The notes: generated by a model not told the origin, from the sequence alone. A stretch of DNA of 36,086 bases from JAJRXG01 sp964640065 (GCA_964640065.1 CAZXIE010000023.1:1-36086); one strand, 5' to 3'; positions 1-8,914 are shown, counted from the first letter of the stretch. A program made the numbers and translations.

Positions 1-183
1 AAGAGGGAGGAGTCGTCATAAGAGAAAGTCTGTCGCGAGACGCGAAAGACAACACAGTGTTTTTCATAAATTTAAGTTGCGTCTTCGGGCGCAACAATAA
101 TGAGGTTTGCATAACTATTGGATAGGCGTGATCAAAGTCTTGCCTCAGGAGACGCTGCACAACGGATAAGAAAGGAACAAAAC
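1..183. other. Left-edge non-coding region with two hairpins
   Basis: No complete gene is visible here. The first 21 bases could be the end of an incoming plus-strand gene (reading K-R-E-E-S-S-stop), but this is too short to support. Just after it, 28-50 can fold into a hairpin (GTCT and TCGCG arms, AGA loop) followed by a T-rich stretch near 59-64, which would suit a terminator. A second hairpin at 76-95 has an 8-bp stem (one G-U pair) closed by a UUCG tetraloop. Nothing else is recognisable. Confidence 0.35.
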
Positions 184-212
184 AAAAAAAGCCCCCTTCA
201 TTTGAAGGAGGC
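184..212 (-). terminator. Rho-independent terminator of the superoxide dismutase gene
   Basis: Read on the minus strand, a 9-bp G+C-rich stem (arms 204-212 and 191-199, one G-U pair) with a 4-nt loop is followed by seven T residues (190-184). It lies about 28 bp past the superoxide dismutase stop codon. Confidence 0.85.
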
Positions 213-239
213 TATCATTTACCTTGAGTGATACGATCG

Positions 240-848
240 CTACTGTGCTGCGTCGTAGTTCGCTTCTACTTTATTCCAGTTCACTATGCTTAGGTAAGCT
301 TGGATGTAGTCTGCTCTTCTATTCTGATAGTGGAGGTAGTATGCATGTTCCCATACGTCTAACCCCATGATCGGAGCGCCACCACAACCGATGCCTGGCA
401 TCAGTGGGTTGTCTTGGTTAGCAGTACTGCAGATCTCTACTTTACCGCCTTCTTGAGCACATAACCATGCCCATCCAGATCCAAATCTTGTTCCTGCCGC
501 TTTCGCAAATGCTTCTTTAAATCCATCATAGGATCCATAAGCTGCATTGATAGCATCAGCAAGAGGTCCAGAAAGTCGGCCTCTACCTTCTGGTGCGATT
601 ACTTCCCAGAACATTCTGTGATTATAGTATCCACCTCCATTATTTCTTACGGCACCATTAGTCATGTCTAATGATGTAAGGATATCCTCTATGCTTTTGC
701 CGGCAAGGTCAGTCCCTTCGATAGCGGCATTTAGCTTGTTAGTATACCCGTTGTGATGCTTCGTATGGTGGATCTCCATAGTGCGTGCATCAAAAGCTGG
801 CTCGAGTGCGTCATAAGCGTATCCTAACGCTGGTAATTCAAATGGCAT
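240..848 (-). CDS. sodA: Superoxide dismutase, Fe/Mn family
   Basis: This 202-residue protein is a full-length Fe/Mn superoxide dismutase, which converts superoxide to O2 and H2O2 in the cytoplasm. The four metal ligands are visible: H27 in EIHHTKHH, H77 in YYNHRMFW, and D164 and H168 in the family signature DVWEHAYY. Q145 in TANQDNPL sits where Mn-type enzymes carry the active-site Gln, so Mn or cambialistic use is more likely than strict Fe use; that choice is inference. There is no signal peptide. The start is the ATG at 848. The gene stands alone, divergent from fumC, with a strong terminator after it. A perfect 6-bp inverted repeat (ATGAGC/GCTCAT, near 880-902) lies upstream and could be regulatory. 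Confidence 0.95.
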   Translation of the reverse strand: MPFELPALGYAYDALEPAFDARTMEIHHTKHHNGYTNKLNAAIEGTDLAGKSIEDILTSLDMTNGAVRNNGGGYYNHRMFWEVIAPEGRGRLSGPLADAINAAYGSYDGFKEAFAKAAGTRFGSGWAWLCAQEGGKVEICSTANQDNPLMPGIGCGGAPIMGLDVWEHAYYLHYQNRRADYIQAYLSIVNWNKVEANYDAAQ

Positions 849-925
849 ATTCTTATTGTTTTAAGATGTATAAACTGACTATGAGCCTATATTATTTGCT
901 CATTTGTCTTATTCTAAAAAGAACA

Positions 926-952
926 TTGACGAAGATAAGAAGTTTACATTTG
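926..952 (+). promoter_or_regulatory. Probable Bacteroidota-type promoter of fumC
   Basis: TACATTTG at 945-952 matches the Bacteroidota -7 consensus TAnnTTTG exactly. A TTG at 926-928 could serve as the -33 element, although the 16-bp spacing is shorter than usual. Transcription would start near 957, giving a leader of about 25 nt before the fumC ATG at 984. Confidence 0.5.
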
Positions 953-983
953 TATTGATTAGAAGTAAGAATAAGAGAACATC

Positions 984-2378
984 ATGAATACAAGAAAAGA
1001 GAAAGACTCTATAGGATATATAGATGTGCCAGCCGATGCATATTGGGCAGCACAGACACAGCGCAGTACTCAAAACTTTAAGATTGGTGGTCAGCGTATG
1101 CCCATCGAAATCATCAAGGCATATGCCATCTTGAAGAAAGCAGCTGCTATGACTAACCATAAGCTAGGCGTGCTCGATGGGGATAAAGCAGACCTCATCG
1201 GTAAGGTCTGTGATGAGATCAGTGATGGTCAGCTTGATGATCAGTTTCCGTTGGTTGTCTGGCAGACAGGTAGTGGTACCCAGACTAATATGAATGTCAA
1301 TGAAGTCGTCGCCAACCGTGGTCACGTGCTCCAAGGAGGTGCCCTAACTGATAGCGATAAAGCACTGCACCCTAACGATGACGTGAATAAGTCGCAGTCT
1401 TCTAATGATACTTTCCCAACTGCGATGCACATCGCAGCGTATAAGATGATCACAGAGGTTACTCTTCCGGGACTAGAGAGGATGCACACGATACTTTCCG
1501 AGAAGTCAGCAGCCTATAAGGATGTGGTAAAAATCGGACGGACTCACTGTATGGATGCAACACCTGTGACCCTTGGACAAGAGATTAGTGGCTATGCATC
1601 TCAAGTGAGTCACAGCATCAGAGCCATAAAAAATACGCTTCCACATCTCGCTGAGCTTGCACTAGGAGGTACAGCAGTGGGGACTGGACTGAATACACCC
1701 AAAGGATATGCTGAGGATGTTGCGCAGCAGATCGCTGACTTAGCAGGATTGCCATTTGTTACGGGAGAAAATAAGTTTGAGGGACTAGCAGCTCATGATG
1801 CCATCGTAGAGTCGCACGGTGCACTGAAGACTGCTGCATGTGCCTTGACGAAGATTGGCAATGACATCAGACTACTTGCCTCCGGCCCAAGGAGTGGCAT
1901 CGGTGAGATAAATATACCAGCTAATGAGCCAGGTTCTTCGATCATGCCAGGCAAGGTCAATCCTACTCAAGCTGAAGCACTCACTATGGCGATGGCGCAA
2001 GTCATCGGTAACGATGTTGCGATCAATGTAGGAGGCATGACAGGTCACTTCGAGCTCAATGTCTTCAAGCCGATGATGATCTATAACTTCCTGACTTCTG
2101 CGAGACTTATAGGAGATGCAAGTATGAGCTTTACAGATAATTGTCTCGCTGGGCTTGAACCTAACCGCCCGCGCATCAAAGAACACTTAGATAATTCACT
2201 GATGTTAGTGACTGCTCTGAATACAAAGATCGGCTACGACAAATCCGGTGACATCGCTAAGAAGGCATACAAAGAGGGCACTACGCTGAAGGCAGCAGCA
2301 CTAGCATTAGGATACATGACCTCTGAGGAGTTTGATCAGTGGGTGAGGCCTGAGGATATGATAGGAAGCTTGGGGTGA
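984..2378 (+). CDS. fumC: Fumarate hydratase class II
   Basis: At 464 residues this is a typical iron-independent class II fumarase of the aspartase/fumarase superfamily, interconverting fumarate and malate in the TCA cycle. The superfamily signature GSSIMPGKVN occupies residues 317-326, with S318 the expected catalytic Ser. H188 lies in GRTHCMDATP, and the GSGTQTNMNVNEV segment is at about 96-108. Length and motifs fit FumC rather than AspA or argininosuccinate lyase. The start at 984 gives the expected N-terminus. A promoter-like box lies just upstream, and the next gene has its own promoter, so this is probably monocistronic. Confidence 0.96.
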   Translation: MNTRKEKDSIGYIDVPADAYWAAQTQRSTQNFKIGGQRMPIEIIKAYAILKKAAAMTNHKLGVLDGDKADLIGKVCDEISDGQLDDQFPLVVWQTGSGTQTNMNVNEVVANRGHVLQGGALTDSDKALHPNDDVNKSQSSNDTFPTAMHIAAYKMITEVTLPGLERMHTILSEKSAAYKDVVKIGRTHCMDATPVTLGQEISGYASQVSHSIRAIKNTLPHLAELALGGTAVGTGLNTPKGYAEDVAQQIADLAGLPFVTGENKFEGLAAHDAIVESHGALKTAACALTKIGNDIRLLASGPRSGIGEINIPANEPGSSIMPGKVNPTQAEALTMAMAQVIGNDVAINVGGMTGHFELNVFKPMMIYNFLTSARLIGDASMSFTDNCLAGLEPNRPRIKEHLDNSLMLVTALNTKIGYDKSGDIAKKAYKEGTTLKAAALALGYMTSEEFDQWVRPEDMIGSLG

Positions 2379-2431
2379 TAGTAGATATGGTTGGTGCATG
2401 CAATAGGCTTAAAACCATTTTTGCGAGACCA

Positions 2432-2463
2432 TTGCTATTTCCACTATTCTTATACTATCTTTG
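2432..2463 (+). promoter_or_regulatory. Promoter of the DUF177-rpmF unit
   Basis: TATCTTTG at 2456-2463 is a perfect TAnnTTTG box, with TTG at 2432-2434 placed 21 bp upstream. The predicted transcription start near 2469 supports translation from the ATG at 2493, and not from the upstream in-frame ATG at 2391, which lies before the promoter. Confidence 0.7.
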
Positions 2464-2492
2464 CGCTCCATTTTGAAAAACTGAACTCTGAC

Positions 2493-3023
2493 ATGAGCAG
2501 TCTTGATGCGATGACCATACCGTACCTTGGCCTAGCAAATGGAGAGTATTCATATACCTTCAGAGTGGATGAAGTTTTTTTTAAGCACTTCGAAAAGTCG
2601 AAGATTAAAGCAGGAAGCTTCAATGTTGACATACAACTAGAGAAAAGAGATCGGATGATCGTCATACTGCTAAGTGCGGATGGCGCGGATCGAGCCGCAT
2701 GTGATAGATGTCTAACTGAGATCGACGTGCCTATCTCTTTCGAAGATCGCATTATCCTCAAGATCGAGGATGCACCAGAAATCCAAGAGGATGAGGTGTA
2801 CTATCTAGATACACAGACAAGTCATATAGATCTGAGTACCTATATATATGAATCGATACATGTTCACCTACCTTTGACTAATCTAAGAGATTGTAAAGGT
2901 GAGGACTATGTACATTGTGATCACGCAGCTCTAGATGCACTCGACCAAGAACCGAGTCCTGAGACGCCGACCCAAGAAAATAACCCTTGGCAAGCGCTCG
3001 AAGATCTCGACTTAGATAATTAA
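2493..3023 (+). CDS. DUF177 (YceD-like) protein
   Basis: This 176-residue acidic protein belongs to the DUF177/YceD family, whose genes sit directly before rpmF in many bacteria and which is linked to 23S rRNA or ribosome assembly. The family's Cys-containing core is visible (CDRCLTEIDVPI, about residues 70-81), as is the late CKGEDYVHCDH segment. I chose the ATG at 2493 because an excellent promoter lies at 2432-2463. An in-frame ATG at 2391 would add 34 residues that read through the promoter and do not look like protein. rpmF follows after 44 bp. Confidence 0.85.
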   Translation: MSSLDAMTIPYLGLANGEYSYTFRVDEVFFKHFEKSKIKAGSFNVDIQLEKRDRMIVILLSADGADRAACDRCLTEIDVPISFEDRIILKIEDAPEIQEDEVYYLDTQTSHIDLSTYIYESIHVHLPLTNLRDCKGEDYVHCDHAALDALDQEPSPETPTQENNPWQALEDLDLDN

Positions 3024-3067
3024 GAAACTATTGAGGTCCATGACCTCTAACATTATAAATGTGAACA

Positions 3068-3262
3068 ATGGCACATCCTAAAAGTAGAATATCAAAGCAG
3101 CGCAAGCGTAAGAGAAGAACGCATAAGAAAGCGACTCCTCCACAGGTCGCTATATGTAAGACTACTGGTGAGGCACATCTATACCACCGCGCATATTGGC
3201 ACGAGGGTAGTATGTACTACAAGGGCCAAGTAGTGATACAAGCTGACGAAGATCTGGATTAA
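3068..3262 (+). CDS. rpmF: 50S ribosomal protein L32
   Basis: A 64-residue, very basic protein matching bL32: it starts MAHPKSRISKQRKRKRR, followed by THKKATPPQVAICKTTGEAHLYHRAY. It is part of the large ribosomal subunit. Only one Cys (C29) is present, so this is the zinc-independent form lacking the Cys pairs. Its place after the DUF177 gene is the classic arrangement. A strong terminator follows. Confidence 0.96.
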   Translation: MAHPKSRISKQRKRKRRTHKKATPPQVAICKTTGEAHLYHRAYWHEGSMYYKGQVVIQADEDLD

Positions 3263-3297
3263 GACTTTGTAAGTTCGTAGCAAGGCATAATTTTATG

Positions 3298-3332
3298 GCC
3301 CTTACGTCATTGACGTAGGGGCTTCTTTGTTT
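3298..3332 (+). terminator. Rho-independent terminator after rpmF
   Basis: An 11-bp stem (3298-3308 pairing with 3312-3322, one G-U pair) with a 3-nt loop is followed by TTCTTTGTTT. It closes the DUF177-rpmF unit. Confidence 0.85.
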
Positions 3333-3346
3333 ATAATGACACGATT

Positions 3347-3733
3347 ATGAAAGAAATATTAAATACTCCAGATGCACCAAGCCCGGTAGGTCCATATAAC
3401 CAATCCGTGAAGGTAGGTCAGACGCTTTATCTCTCTGGTCAGATTGCTCTTGACCCAAAGACGGGCGAGCTCGTACAGAATAGTATCGAGGAAGAGACAC
3501 ATCAAGTAATGTCTAACCTTGGAGCTGTACTCAAGAACGCTGGATGCTCCTTCGAAGACGTCGTGAAGTGCAGCGTCTTTGTGAAGAACATGCAGCACTA
3601 TGGACGTATCAATACCGTCTACGCTACCTACTTCGATGAGGCCACTGCACCTGTGCGAGCATTAGTAGAGGTGAGCGCCTTGCCGAAGTATGTGAATGTT
3701 GAGATATCGGCGATAGCTGTCATACCTTCTTAG
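3347..3733 (+). CDS. ridA: RidA family reactive enamine/imine deaminase
   Basis: This 128-residue cytosolic protein is a full-length RidA (YjgF/YER057c/UK114) family member. It hydrolyses reactive 2-aminoacrylate-type enamines released by PLP enzymes. Family marks are SPVGPYNQSV near the start, LSGQIALDP, the RidA-type Arg in APVRALVEVSALP, and the Glu in NVEISAIA at the C-terminus. The ATG at 3347 gives the normal N-terminus. It starts soon after the rpmF terminator and is probably transcribed separately. Confidence 0.93.
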   Translation: MKEILNTPDAPSPVGPYNQSVKVGQTLYLSGQIALDPKTGELVQNSIEEETHQVMSNLGAVLKNAGCSFEDVVKCSVFVKNMQHYGRINTVYATYFDEATAPVRALVEVSALPKYVNVEISAIAVIPS

Positions 3734-3735
3734 AT

Positions 3736-3747
3736 CACTTTCGTAAA
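3736..3747 (+). repeat. Recurrent 12-mer CACTTTCGTAAA, copy 1
   Basis: One of five exact copies in the window (plus one 11-base copy) of CACTTTCGTAAA. It begins 2 bp after the ridA stop and 21 bp before the trpS ATG at 3769. It may act as a promoter -7 element for trpS: the trailing CTTTCG is similar to the TTTG part of the Bacteroidota box. Confidence 0.5.
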
Positions 3748-3768
3748 TATTGATTGAACACCAACATC

Positions 3769-4782
3769 ATGAAAAAGACAGTCTTATCCTGCATACAGCC
3801 AACTGGGCAGATGCACCTTGGCAACTATTTTGGAGCTGTCAAAAACTGGGTAGATCTTCAGAAAGAATATGAGTGTGTCTATGGCATCGTCGATTATCAT
3901 GCCATGACTATGCCTTACGATACTAAGAAGCTCCGCAATAACACATGGGAGTTGATCATGGACTTAGTAGCTACAGGACTCGAACCGTCTAACATCTTTA
4001 TTCAGTCTTTAGTCCCTGAGCACTCAGAGTTGTCTTGGATCTTTAACTGCTTTTGTTCTTATGGACAGCTCACTCGCATGACACAGTTTAAGGATAAGAG
4101 TAAGTCGCAGCAGGAGTCTAATAATGAAAGTTATATATCTGCAGGCCTTTTTGATTATCCCGTACTGCAGGCGGCTGATATCCTGATTTATAAGGCCGAC
4201 TTTGTACCAGTAGGGAAGGATCAAGAGCAGCATCTTGAACTGACAAGAGATATCGCACAGCGATTTAATCATCAGGTAGGTAAAGAATACTTTGTCTTAC
4301 CAGATACCCTCTTCACTGAGACGCCGAAGATTAATTCTACAGCAGACCCGAGTCGCAAGATGAGTAAGAGCGCAGGAGCGAAGCACTTTATTAGTGTATT
4401 TGCAGAAGAGGCATTGTTACGTAAGCAGATTCGATCGGCGGTTACGGATACAGGAGAGACCACTGGAGAGGAGATGAGTCCTGGGGTTCAAAATCTCTTT
4501 GAGCTTTTACTGGCTTCTGGGGACTCTCCGAAGGCATATGATCACTTGATCAATGATCACAAGTCAGGACAGCTCAAGTATGCCGACCTCAAGCAAGCTG
4601 TAGCGGATAGCTTAGTCGCTATGCTCGAGCCGATGTGGGAGAAAAGAAAAGAACTGACAGCAGATAAAAGAGCACTCAAAGATGCCATCAAGGCGTCGTC
4701 GGCCGACATCAGAAAAAAGGCACAAGAGACGGTTAAGGAGGTAAAAGATTTAGTTGGGCTTATGAACGTTAGATACTCATGA
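3769..4782 (+). CDS. trpS: Tryptophan-tRNA ligase
   Basis: A 337-residue class I aminoacyl-tRNA synthetase that charges tRNA-Trp. The HIGH-type motif is HLGN at residues 16-19 (PTGQMHLGNYFGAV) and the KMSKS motif is at about 197-201 (SRKMSKSAG). The QAADILIYKADFVPVGKDQEQHLELTRDIA segment is diagnostic for TrpS. I use the ATG at 3769; an upstream in-frame TTG at 3754 would add five residues but falls inside the probable promoter region. The stop overlaps the start of the next gene (ATGA), suggesting translational coupling. Confidence 0.95.
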   Translation: MKKTVLSCIQPTGQMHLGNYFGAVKNWVDLQKEYECVYGIVDYHAMTMPYDTKKLRNNTWELIMDLVATGLEPSNIFIQSLVPEHSELSWIFNCFCSYGQLTRMTQFKDKSKSQQESNNESYISAGLFDYPVLQAADILIYKADFVPVGKDQEQHLELTRDIAQRFNHQVGKEYFVLPDTLFTETPKINSTADPSRKMSKSAGAKHFISVFAEEALLRKQIRSAVTDTGETTGEEMSPGVQNLFELLLASGDSPKAYDHLINDHKSGQLKYADLKQAVADSLVAMLEPMWEKRKELTADKRALKDAIKASSADIRKKAQETVKEVKDLVGLMNVRYS

Positions 4783-5387
4783 AGATCTTTTGCATAGGAA
4801 AAAATTACGCTGACCATGCCGCTGAGATGAATAGCTCAGTACCTGATTCTCCAGTGGTATTTATGAAGCCAAAGACGGCTCTACTGCCAAGCGGATTGAC
4901 TTTTTACTATCCCGACTTTTCTTCCAATATTCACTACGAAGGTGAGATCGTCATCCGAATAGGAAAGTCAGCTAAGTCCTTGGAGCCATCGAGAGTCAAA
5001 GACTTTATCAGCGGCATCACAGTTGGGATCGACTTTACAGCTCGTGATATACAGGCAGAGTGCAAGAAGAAGGGTCATCCCTGGGAACTTGCTAAGAGCT
5101 TCGACTTTAGCGCAGCGATCGGAGACTTTATCGAGATGGATATGGAAGCCATGAAGAAAGCCCGTGTCGTACTCAAGAAGAATGGCGTGGTTGTACAAGA
5201 TGGATCTGCTGAGGATATGATATTCGATATACCAACTGTAGTGAGTTTCATATCACATAGGTTTACCCTGCACAAGGGGGATCTGATATACACAGGCACT
5301 CCTAAGGGCGTTGGCTCTGTGCAAAAAGGTGACTTATTGGAGGTCTATCTTAATGATAATAGGCTCCTAGTAACGGATATAAAATAA
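4779..5387 (+). CDS. Fumarylacetoacetate hydrolase family protein
   Basis: This 202-residue protein is a single-domain FAH-family hydrolase of the YcgM/FAHD1 size class. These divalent-metal enzymes act on acylpyruvates or decarboxylate oxaloacetate. The N-terminus (MKIFCIGKNYADHAAEM) and the metal-binding acids (HYEGEIVIRI, the ExE pair, then GIDFTARDIQ) are present, as is the late TGTPKGVGSVQKGD motif. The exact substrate cannot be read from sequence. It overlaps the trpS stop codon by 4 bp. Confidence 0.87.
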   Translation: MKIFCIGKNYADHAAEMNSSVPDSPVVFMKPKTALLPSGLTFYYPDFSSNIHYEGEIVIRIGKSAKSLEPSRVKDFISGITVGIDFTARDIQAECKKKGHPWELAKSFDFSAAIGDFIEMDMEAMKKARVVLKKNGVVVQDGSAEDMIFDIPTVVSFISHRFTLHKGDLIYTGTPKGVGSVQKGDLLEVYLNDNRLLVTDIK

Positions 5388-5429
5388 AGAATACGCATCT
5401 TCGCGACTTAATTTTCATATAACAATAAC

Positions 5430-6689
5430 ATGCCATATTTATTTACATCGGAGTCTGTATCAGAAGGTCATCCAGACAAGGTAGCTGACCAGATATCTGA
5501 TGCACTAGTTGATCATTTTATAGCATTTGATCCATCATCCAAAGTTGCTTGTGAGACATTAGTAACAACTGGACAAGTTGTACTTGCAGGTGAAGTCAAG
5601 TCATCTACTTATCTCGATGTACAGCAGATAGCTAGAGATGTTATCAAGCGTATCGGATATACGAAGTCTGAGTATATGTTTGAGGCGAATAGCTGCGGCG
5701 TCTTCTCTTCTATCCACGAGCAAAGCCCAGATATCAATCAGGGTGTTGAGCGTAAGAAAAAAGAAGATCAAGGAGCGGGTGATCAAGGAATGATGTTCGG
5801 ATATGCCTCAAATGAGACAGAGCACTATATGCCTTTGGCCTTAGACCTTTCACACAAGCTACTTCAAGAACTAGCGAAGGTTAGAAAGGCAGGAAAGAAG
5901 ATGAAGTATCTGCGCCCAGACTCAAAGTCTCAGGTAACGATAGAATATGATGATAACAACAAGCCAATAAGAATTGATTCTATCGTCATCAGTACACAGC
6001 ATGACGACTTTATGAAAAGCGACTCGAAGATGTTGGCGCAGATCAAAAATGATGTGATCAAAGTGATCATACCTGCTGTAAAAAAACAATGTTCACGAAG
6101 TGTGCAAAAGCTTTTTAACAACAAGATCAAGTACTATGTGAATCCTACTGGCAAGTTTGTCATCGGTGGTCCTCATGGTGATACTGGTCTTACCGGTAGA
6201 AAGATCATCGTTGATACTTATGGTGGTAAAGGAGCACATGGTGGAGGAGCCTTCAGTGGAAAAGATCCTTCTAAAGTAGATCGCTCTGCTGCGTATGCAA
6301 CGAGACATATAGCTAAGAATATGGTGGCAGCTGGTCTCTGTGACGAGGTGCTTGTACAAGTATCATATGCTATCGGAGTAGCCAAACCAACTAACATCTA
6401 TGTCAATACCTATGGTACTGCCAATGTGGAGATGTCAGATGGAGCGATTGCTAAGAAGATCTATGAGATATTTGATATGCGACCTTATGCGATTGAAAAA
6501 AGACTCAAGCTTCGTACGCCGATATATAGCGATACAGCGGCCTATGGTCATATGGGTAGAGTGCCGCAGAAAAAAACTGTTTCCTTCACTGACGGAAGTG
6601 GCAAAACGAAAAAGATAAACGTTGAGACGTTTCCATGGGAGAAGTTAGACTACACAACCAAAATCAAGAGAGCTTTTAAAATCAAATGA
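5430..6689 (+). CDS. metK: S-adenosylmethionine synthetase
   Basis: A 419-residue methionine adenosyltransferase making S-adenosylmethionine from Met and ATP. Conserved marks are the N-terminal SESVSEGHPDKVADQISDA (H14, D16, K17), the signature GAGDQGMMFGYA at about 118-129, and the glycine-rich P-loop-like GGGAFSGKDPSKVDRSAAY. The protein is longer than the roughly 384-residue E. coli enzyme, with extra Lys-rich stretches such as KVRKAGKKMKYLRPDSKS and a Lys-rich C-terminus. Only 42 bp separate it from the previous gene, leaving no room for a full SAM riboswitch. Confidence 0.95.
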   Translation: MPYLFTSESVSEGHPDKVADQISDALVDHFIAFDPSSKVACETLVTTGQVVLAGEVKSSTYLDVQQIARDVIKRIGYTKSEYMFEANSCGVFSSIHEQSPDINQGVERKKKEDQGAGDQGMMFGYASNETEHYMPLALDLSHKLLQELAKVRKAGKKMKYLRPDSKSQVTIEYDDNNKPIRIDSIVISTQHDDFMKSDSKMLAQIKNDVIKVIIPAVKKQCSRSVQKLFNNKIKYYVNPTGKFVIGGPHGDTGLTGRKIIVDTYGGKGAHGGGAFSGKDPSKVDRSAAYATRHIAKNMVAAGLCDEVLVQVSYAIGVAKPTNIYVNTYGTANVEMSDGAIAKKIYEIFDMRPYAIEKRLKLRTPIYSDTAAYGHMGRVPQKKTVSFTDGSGKTKKINVETFPWEKLDYTTKIKRAFKIK

Positions 6690-6702
6690 TCCTTTAGACT
6701 AC

Positions 6703-7482
6703 ATGATAGTTGCAGTAGATATAGGTAACTCCAATGTCGTAGTGGGTATATACTATGATGAGAAGTGGCAACACTTCTGGAGGATGCCAACTCAGAAGAG
6801 TGATGACCGACCTGTCTACTATCAAGTCGAAATCAGGAATCTTATCCTAGAACATCAAGTCGATATATCGAAGGTAGAGGGTGTAGTACTTAGTACTGTT
6901 GTACCTGATCTTCGTGAGACGATGAAGGAAGTCCTAGAGGGAGTCTTTCGCCATGACGTAGTTGTTGTCGGACCAGATCTTTACGAGGCATTAGGATATA
7001 AAGTGCCACGACCCTATGAGATAGGGACCGACCTCGTAGCTAATGCATACTCAGCTTACCAACGACTAGGAGAGGCTTGCATAGTGGTTGACTTTGGTAC
7101 GGCGCTTACATTTACGACAGTGGATGAGACGGGGTTAATACTTGGAGTAGCGATAGCACCAGGGATCAAAACGGCGATGAAGGCGCTGGCTAATCAGACA
7201 GCTCAGTTGCCAGAGATACCACTAGAGTTGCCCAAGTCAGTCATCGGCTTACATACTACCCATGCTATGCAAGCTGGGATACTGTGGGGTTATGTCGGCA
7301 TGGCAAAAGAACTGATTGCTAAGATTCGTGACGAAGTAGGTGCTGATTATAAAGCGGTTGCCACAGGCGGATTATCTTTTGTGATGACGCCGCTAGGAGA
7401 TATCTTTGAATTTATTGATCCAGAGTTGACGATCAATGGTCTTCGGTTGATGTTACTGGATTACAATCATAAAATGGCGTAA
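6703..7482 (+). CDS. coaX: Type III pantothenate kinase
   Basis: A 259-residue member of the CoaX (Baf-like, ASKHA fold) family, the first step of coenzyme A synthesis from pantothenate. Motifs seen: the N-terminal phosphate-binding DIGNSNVVVG, EIGTDLVANA with its catalytic-type Asp, DFGTALTFTTVD, and GVAIAPGIKTAMKAL. The gene starts 13 bp after metK, and the next gene follows after 6 bp, so these form one transcription unit. Confidence 0.93.
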   Translation: MIVAVDIGNSNVVVGIYYDEKWQHFWRMPTQKSDDRPVYYQVEIRNLILEHQVDISKVEGVVLSTVVPDLRETMKEVLEGVFRHDVVVVGPDLYEALGYKVPRPYEIGTDLVANAYSAYQRLGEACIVVDFGTALTFTTVDETGLILGVAIAPGIKTAMKALANQTAQLPEIPLELPKSVIGLHTTHAMQAGILWGYVGMAKELIAKIRDEVGADYKAVATGGLSFVMTPLGDIFEFIDPELTINGLRLMLLDYNHKMA

Positions 7483-7488
7483 AACAAG

Positions 7489-8034
7489 ATGGAGAAATAT
7501 ACAGCTATAAAAGACAGAGCTTCGAGGTATACGGATATCCTCGATCAGGTAGTCACCTTCAGAAATTCTTGGGGCAATGGACTAAAGAAGCAAATACATG
7601 ATACCTCGGAGGAGATCTTAAAGCACACAGGCATCACTGCTCAGATCGAGGTAGAGGAGCGCTTCGAGAATCTTGAGTCGATTACCTTCTCGCTAGGGAA
7701 GGCGATCAGTGGTATCGCAGAGAATGTCGACGGAGTTAATAAGAGGACGATCATCAAGGACAAAGGCTCCTTGATCTTCAGTCAGCTCTTCAACGGAAAG
7801 GTGCAGGCATGGATGACGTATCCTTTGATAGAAGGTCTCATGCAACCGAAGCCACCCAAAATGATCGGTATATACGCTCCACCAGAATTTAATGATCAAT
7901 TGCTCTTAGGTATCTTCGATGGGTTCTTCAAGGAGTTAATCGACTGGGAGAATTATGATGACGATCAGCCAGGTCAGCAAATCAACCGTATTGGTTTTGG
8001 TATGCAACAAGGCATAGAGGAACCCGAAGGATAA
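7489..8034 (+). CDS. Conserved protein of unknown function
   Basis: A 181-residue soluble, acidic protein without signal peptide or membrane segment. I do not recognise a named family. The N-terminal third (about 1-45) looks helical; the middle carries alternating hydrophobic stretches, and the C-terminus is acidic (DWENYDDDQPGQ). It sits 6 bp after coaX and 19 bp before the TerC-family gene in a co-directional run, so it is almost certainly translated. Confidence 0.7.
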   Translation: MEKYTAIKDRASRYTDILDQVVTFRNSWGNGLKKQIHDTSEEILKHTGITAQIEVEERFENLESITFSLGKAISGIAENVDGVNKRTIIKDKGSLIFSQLFNGKVQAWMTYPLIEGLMQPKPPKMIGIYAPPEFNDQLLLGIFDGFFKELIDWENYDDDQPGQQINRIGFGMQQGIEEPEG

Positions 8035-8053
8035 TCTAATCAACGTAGGAGAT

Positions 8054-8905
8054 ATGGAGATGATAAGTATGTTTCTAATCGACATGCCTAACTGGGCAAG
8101 TTCAGAGGTGTGGATGAGTCTATTAACTCTTACGTTCTTAGAGATCGTATTAGGTGTAGATAACATCATCTTTATCACGCTGGCGGCTAACAAGCTTCCT
8201 GAAGAAAAGCAAGCGAAAGCAACGAACATAGGTTTGTTCTTAGCAATGTTTTTAAGGATCGTCCTACTTCTAGGTATCTCTTGGCTCATCGCCATGAATG
8301 CTCCATGGATCAACATCGATACATCATGGTTGAAAGCTGGATTTTCAGGCCAGTCTTTGATACTTATAGTTGGTGGAGTATTCCTACTCTATAAAAGTGT
8401 AACTGAGATCCACCACAAACTCGAATCTCATGAAGAGTTAGGAGGAAGTGGTAAAAAGACAGTATCAACCATGTCTAAGGTCATCGTCGAGATCGTATTG
8501 ATTAATATCGTCTTTTCTTTCGATAGCATCTTGACGGCGGTCGGCATGACTAATGGTGTGTACGGAGCGCTGCTGATCATGATTATCGCAGTTGTCTTAT
8601 CGGTTGGTATCATGATGGTATTCGCGCATCCTATCGGGAAGTTTGTGAACAAGCATCCGACTATCCAGATGTTAGGCTTAGCCTTCTTGATCCTGATTGG
8701 TTTTATGCTCATCATCGAAGGAGGGCATCTGGCGCATCTATCCTTCTTTGGAAGTGAGATCGGTGCAGTACCTAAAGGCTACTTATATTTTGCTATAGCA
8801 TTCTCTTTGCTAGTAGAATTCTTGAATATGAAGCTCCGAAAAGGGAAGGACCCTGTCCAGCTTCATAATGCTCAAGAGAAAGCGATAGAAGAAGGTATTG
8901 CTTAA
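8054..8905 (+). CDS. TerC family integral membrane protein
   Basis: A 283-residue polytopic membrane protein with about seven hydrophobic segments. The two TerC family motifs are clear: LEIVLGVDNIIFI near residues 31-43 and the repeat-like FSFDSILTAVG near 154-164, each carrying conserved acidic residues within the membrane. TerC proteins are linked to tellurite resistance and, in better-studied members, Mn(II) export or metalation of exported proteins; the substrate here is not known. An AGGAG at 8047-8051 is only 2 nt from the ATG at 8054 but 8 nt from the in-frame ATG at 8060, so translation may begin two codons later. Confidence 0.88.
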   Translation: MEMISMFLIDMPNWASSEVWMSLLTLTFLEIVLGVDNIIFITLAANKLPEEKQAKATNIGLFLAMFLRIVLLLGISWLIAMNAPWINIDTSWLKAGFSGQSLILIVGGVFLLYKSVTEIHHKLESHEELGGSGKKTVSTMSKVIVEIVLINIVFSFDSILTAVGMTNGVYGALLIMIIAVVLSVGIMMVFAHPIGKFVNKHPTIQMLGLAFLILIGFMLIIEGGHLAHLSFFGSEIGAVPKGYLYFAIAFSLLVEFLNMKLRKGKDPVQLHNAQEKAIEEGIA

Positions 8906-8914
8906 ACAGAGTAC

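Noticed and set aside
909..1160. Minus-strand open frame across the fumC start
   Set aside because: It is antisense to the fumC start, has a low-complexity hydrophobic composition and no recognisable family.
2391..2492. N-terminal extension of the DUF177 protein
   Set aside because: It reads through a strong TAnnTTTG promoter at 2456-2463, and the protein family begins at the ATG at 2493.
5388..5429. SAM riboswitch before metK
   Set aside because: The 42-bp gap is too short for a known SAM riboswitch and has no matching pairing.
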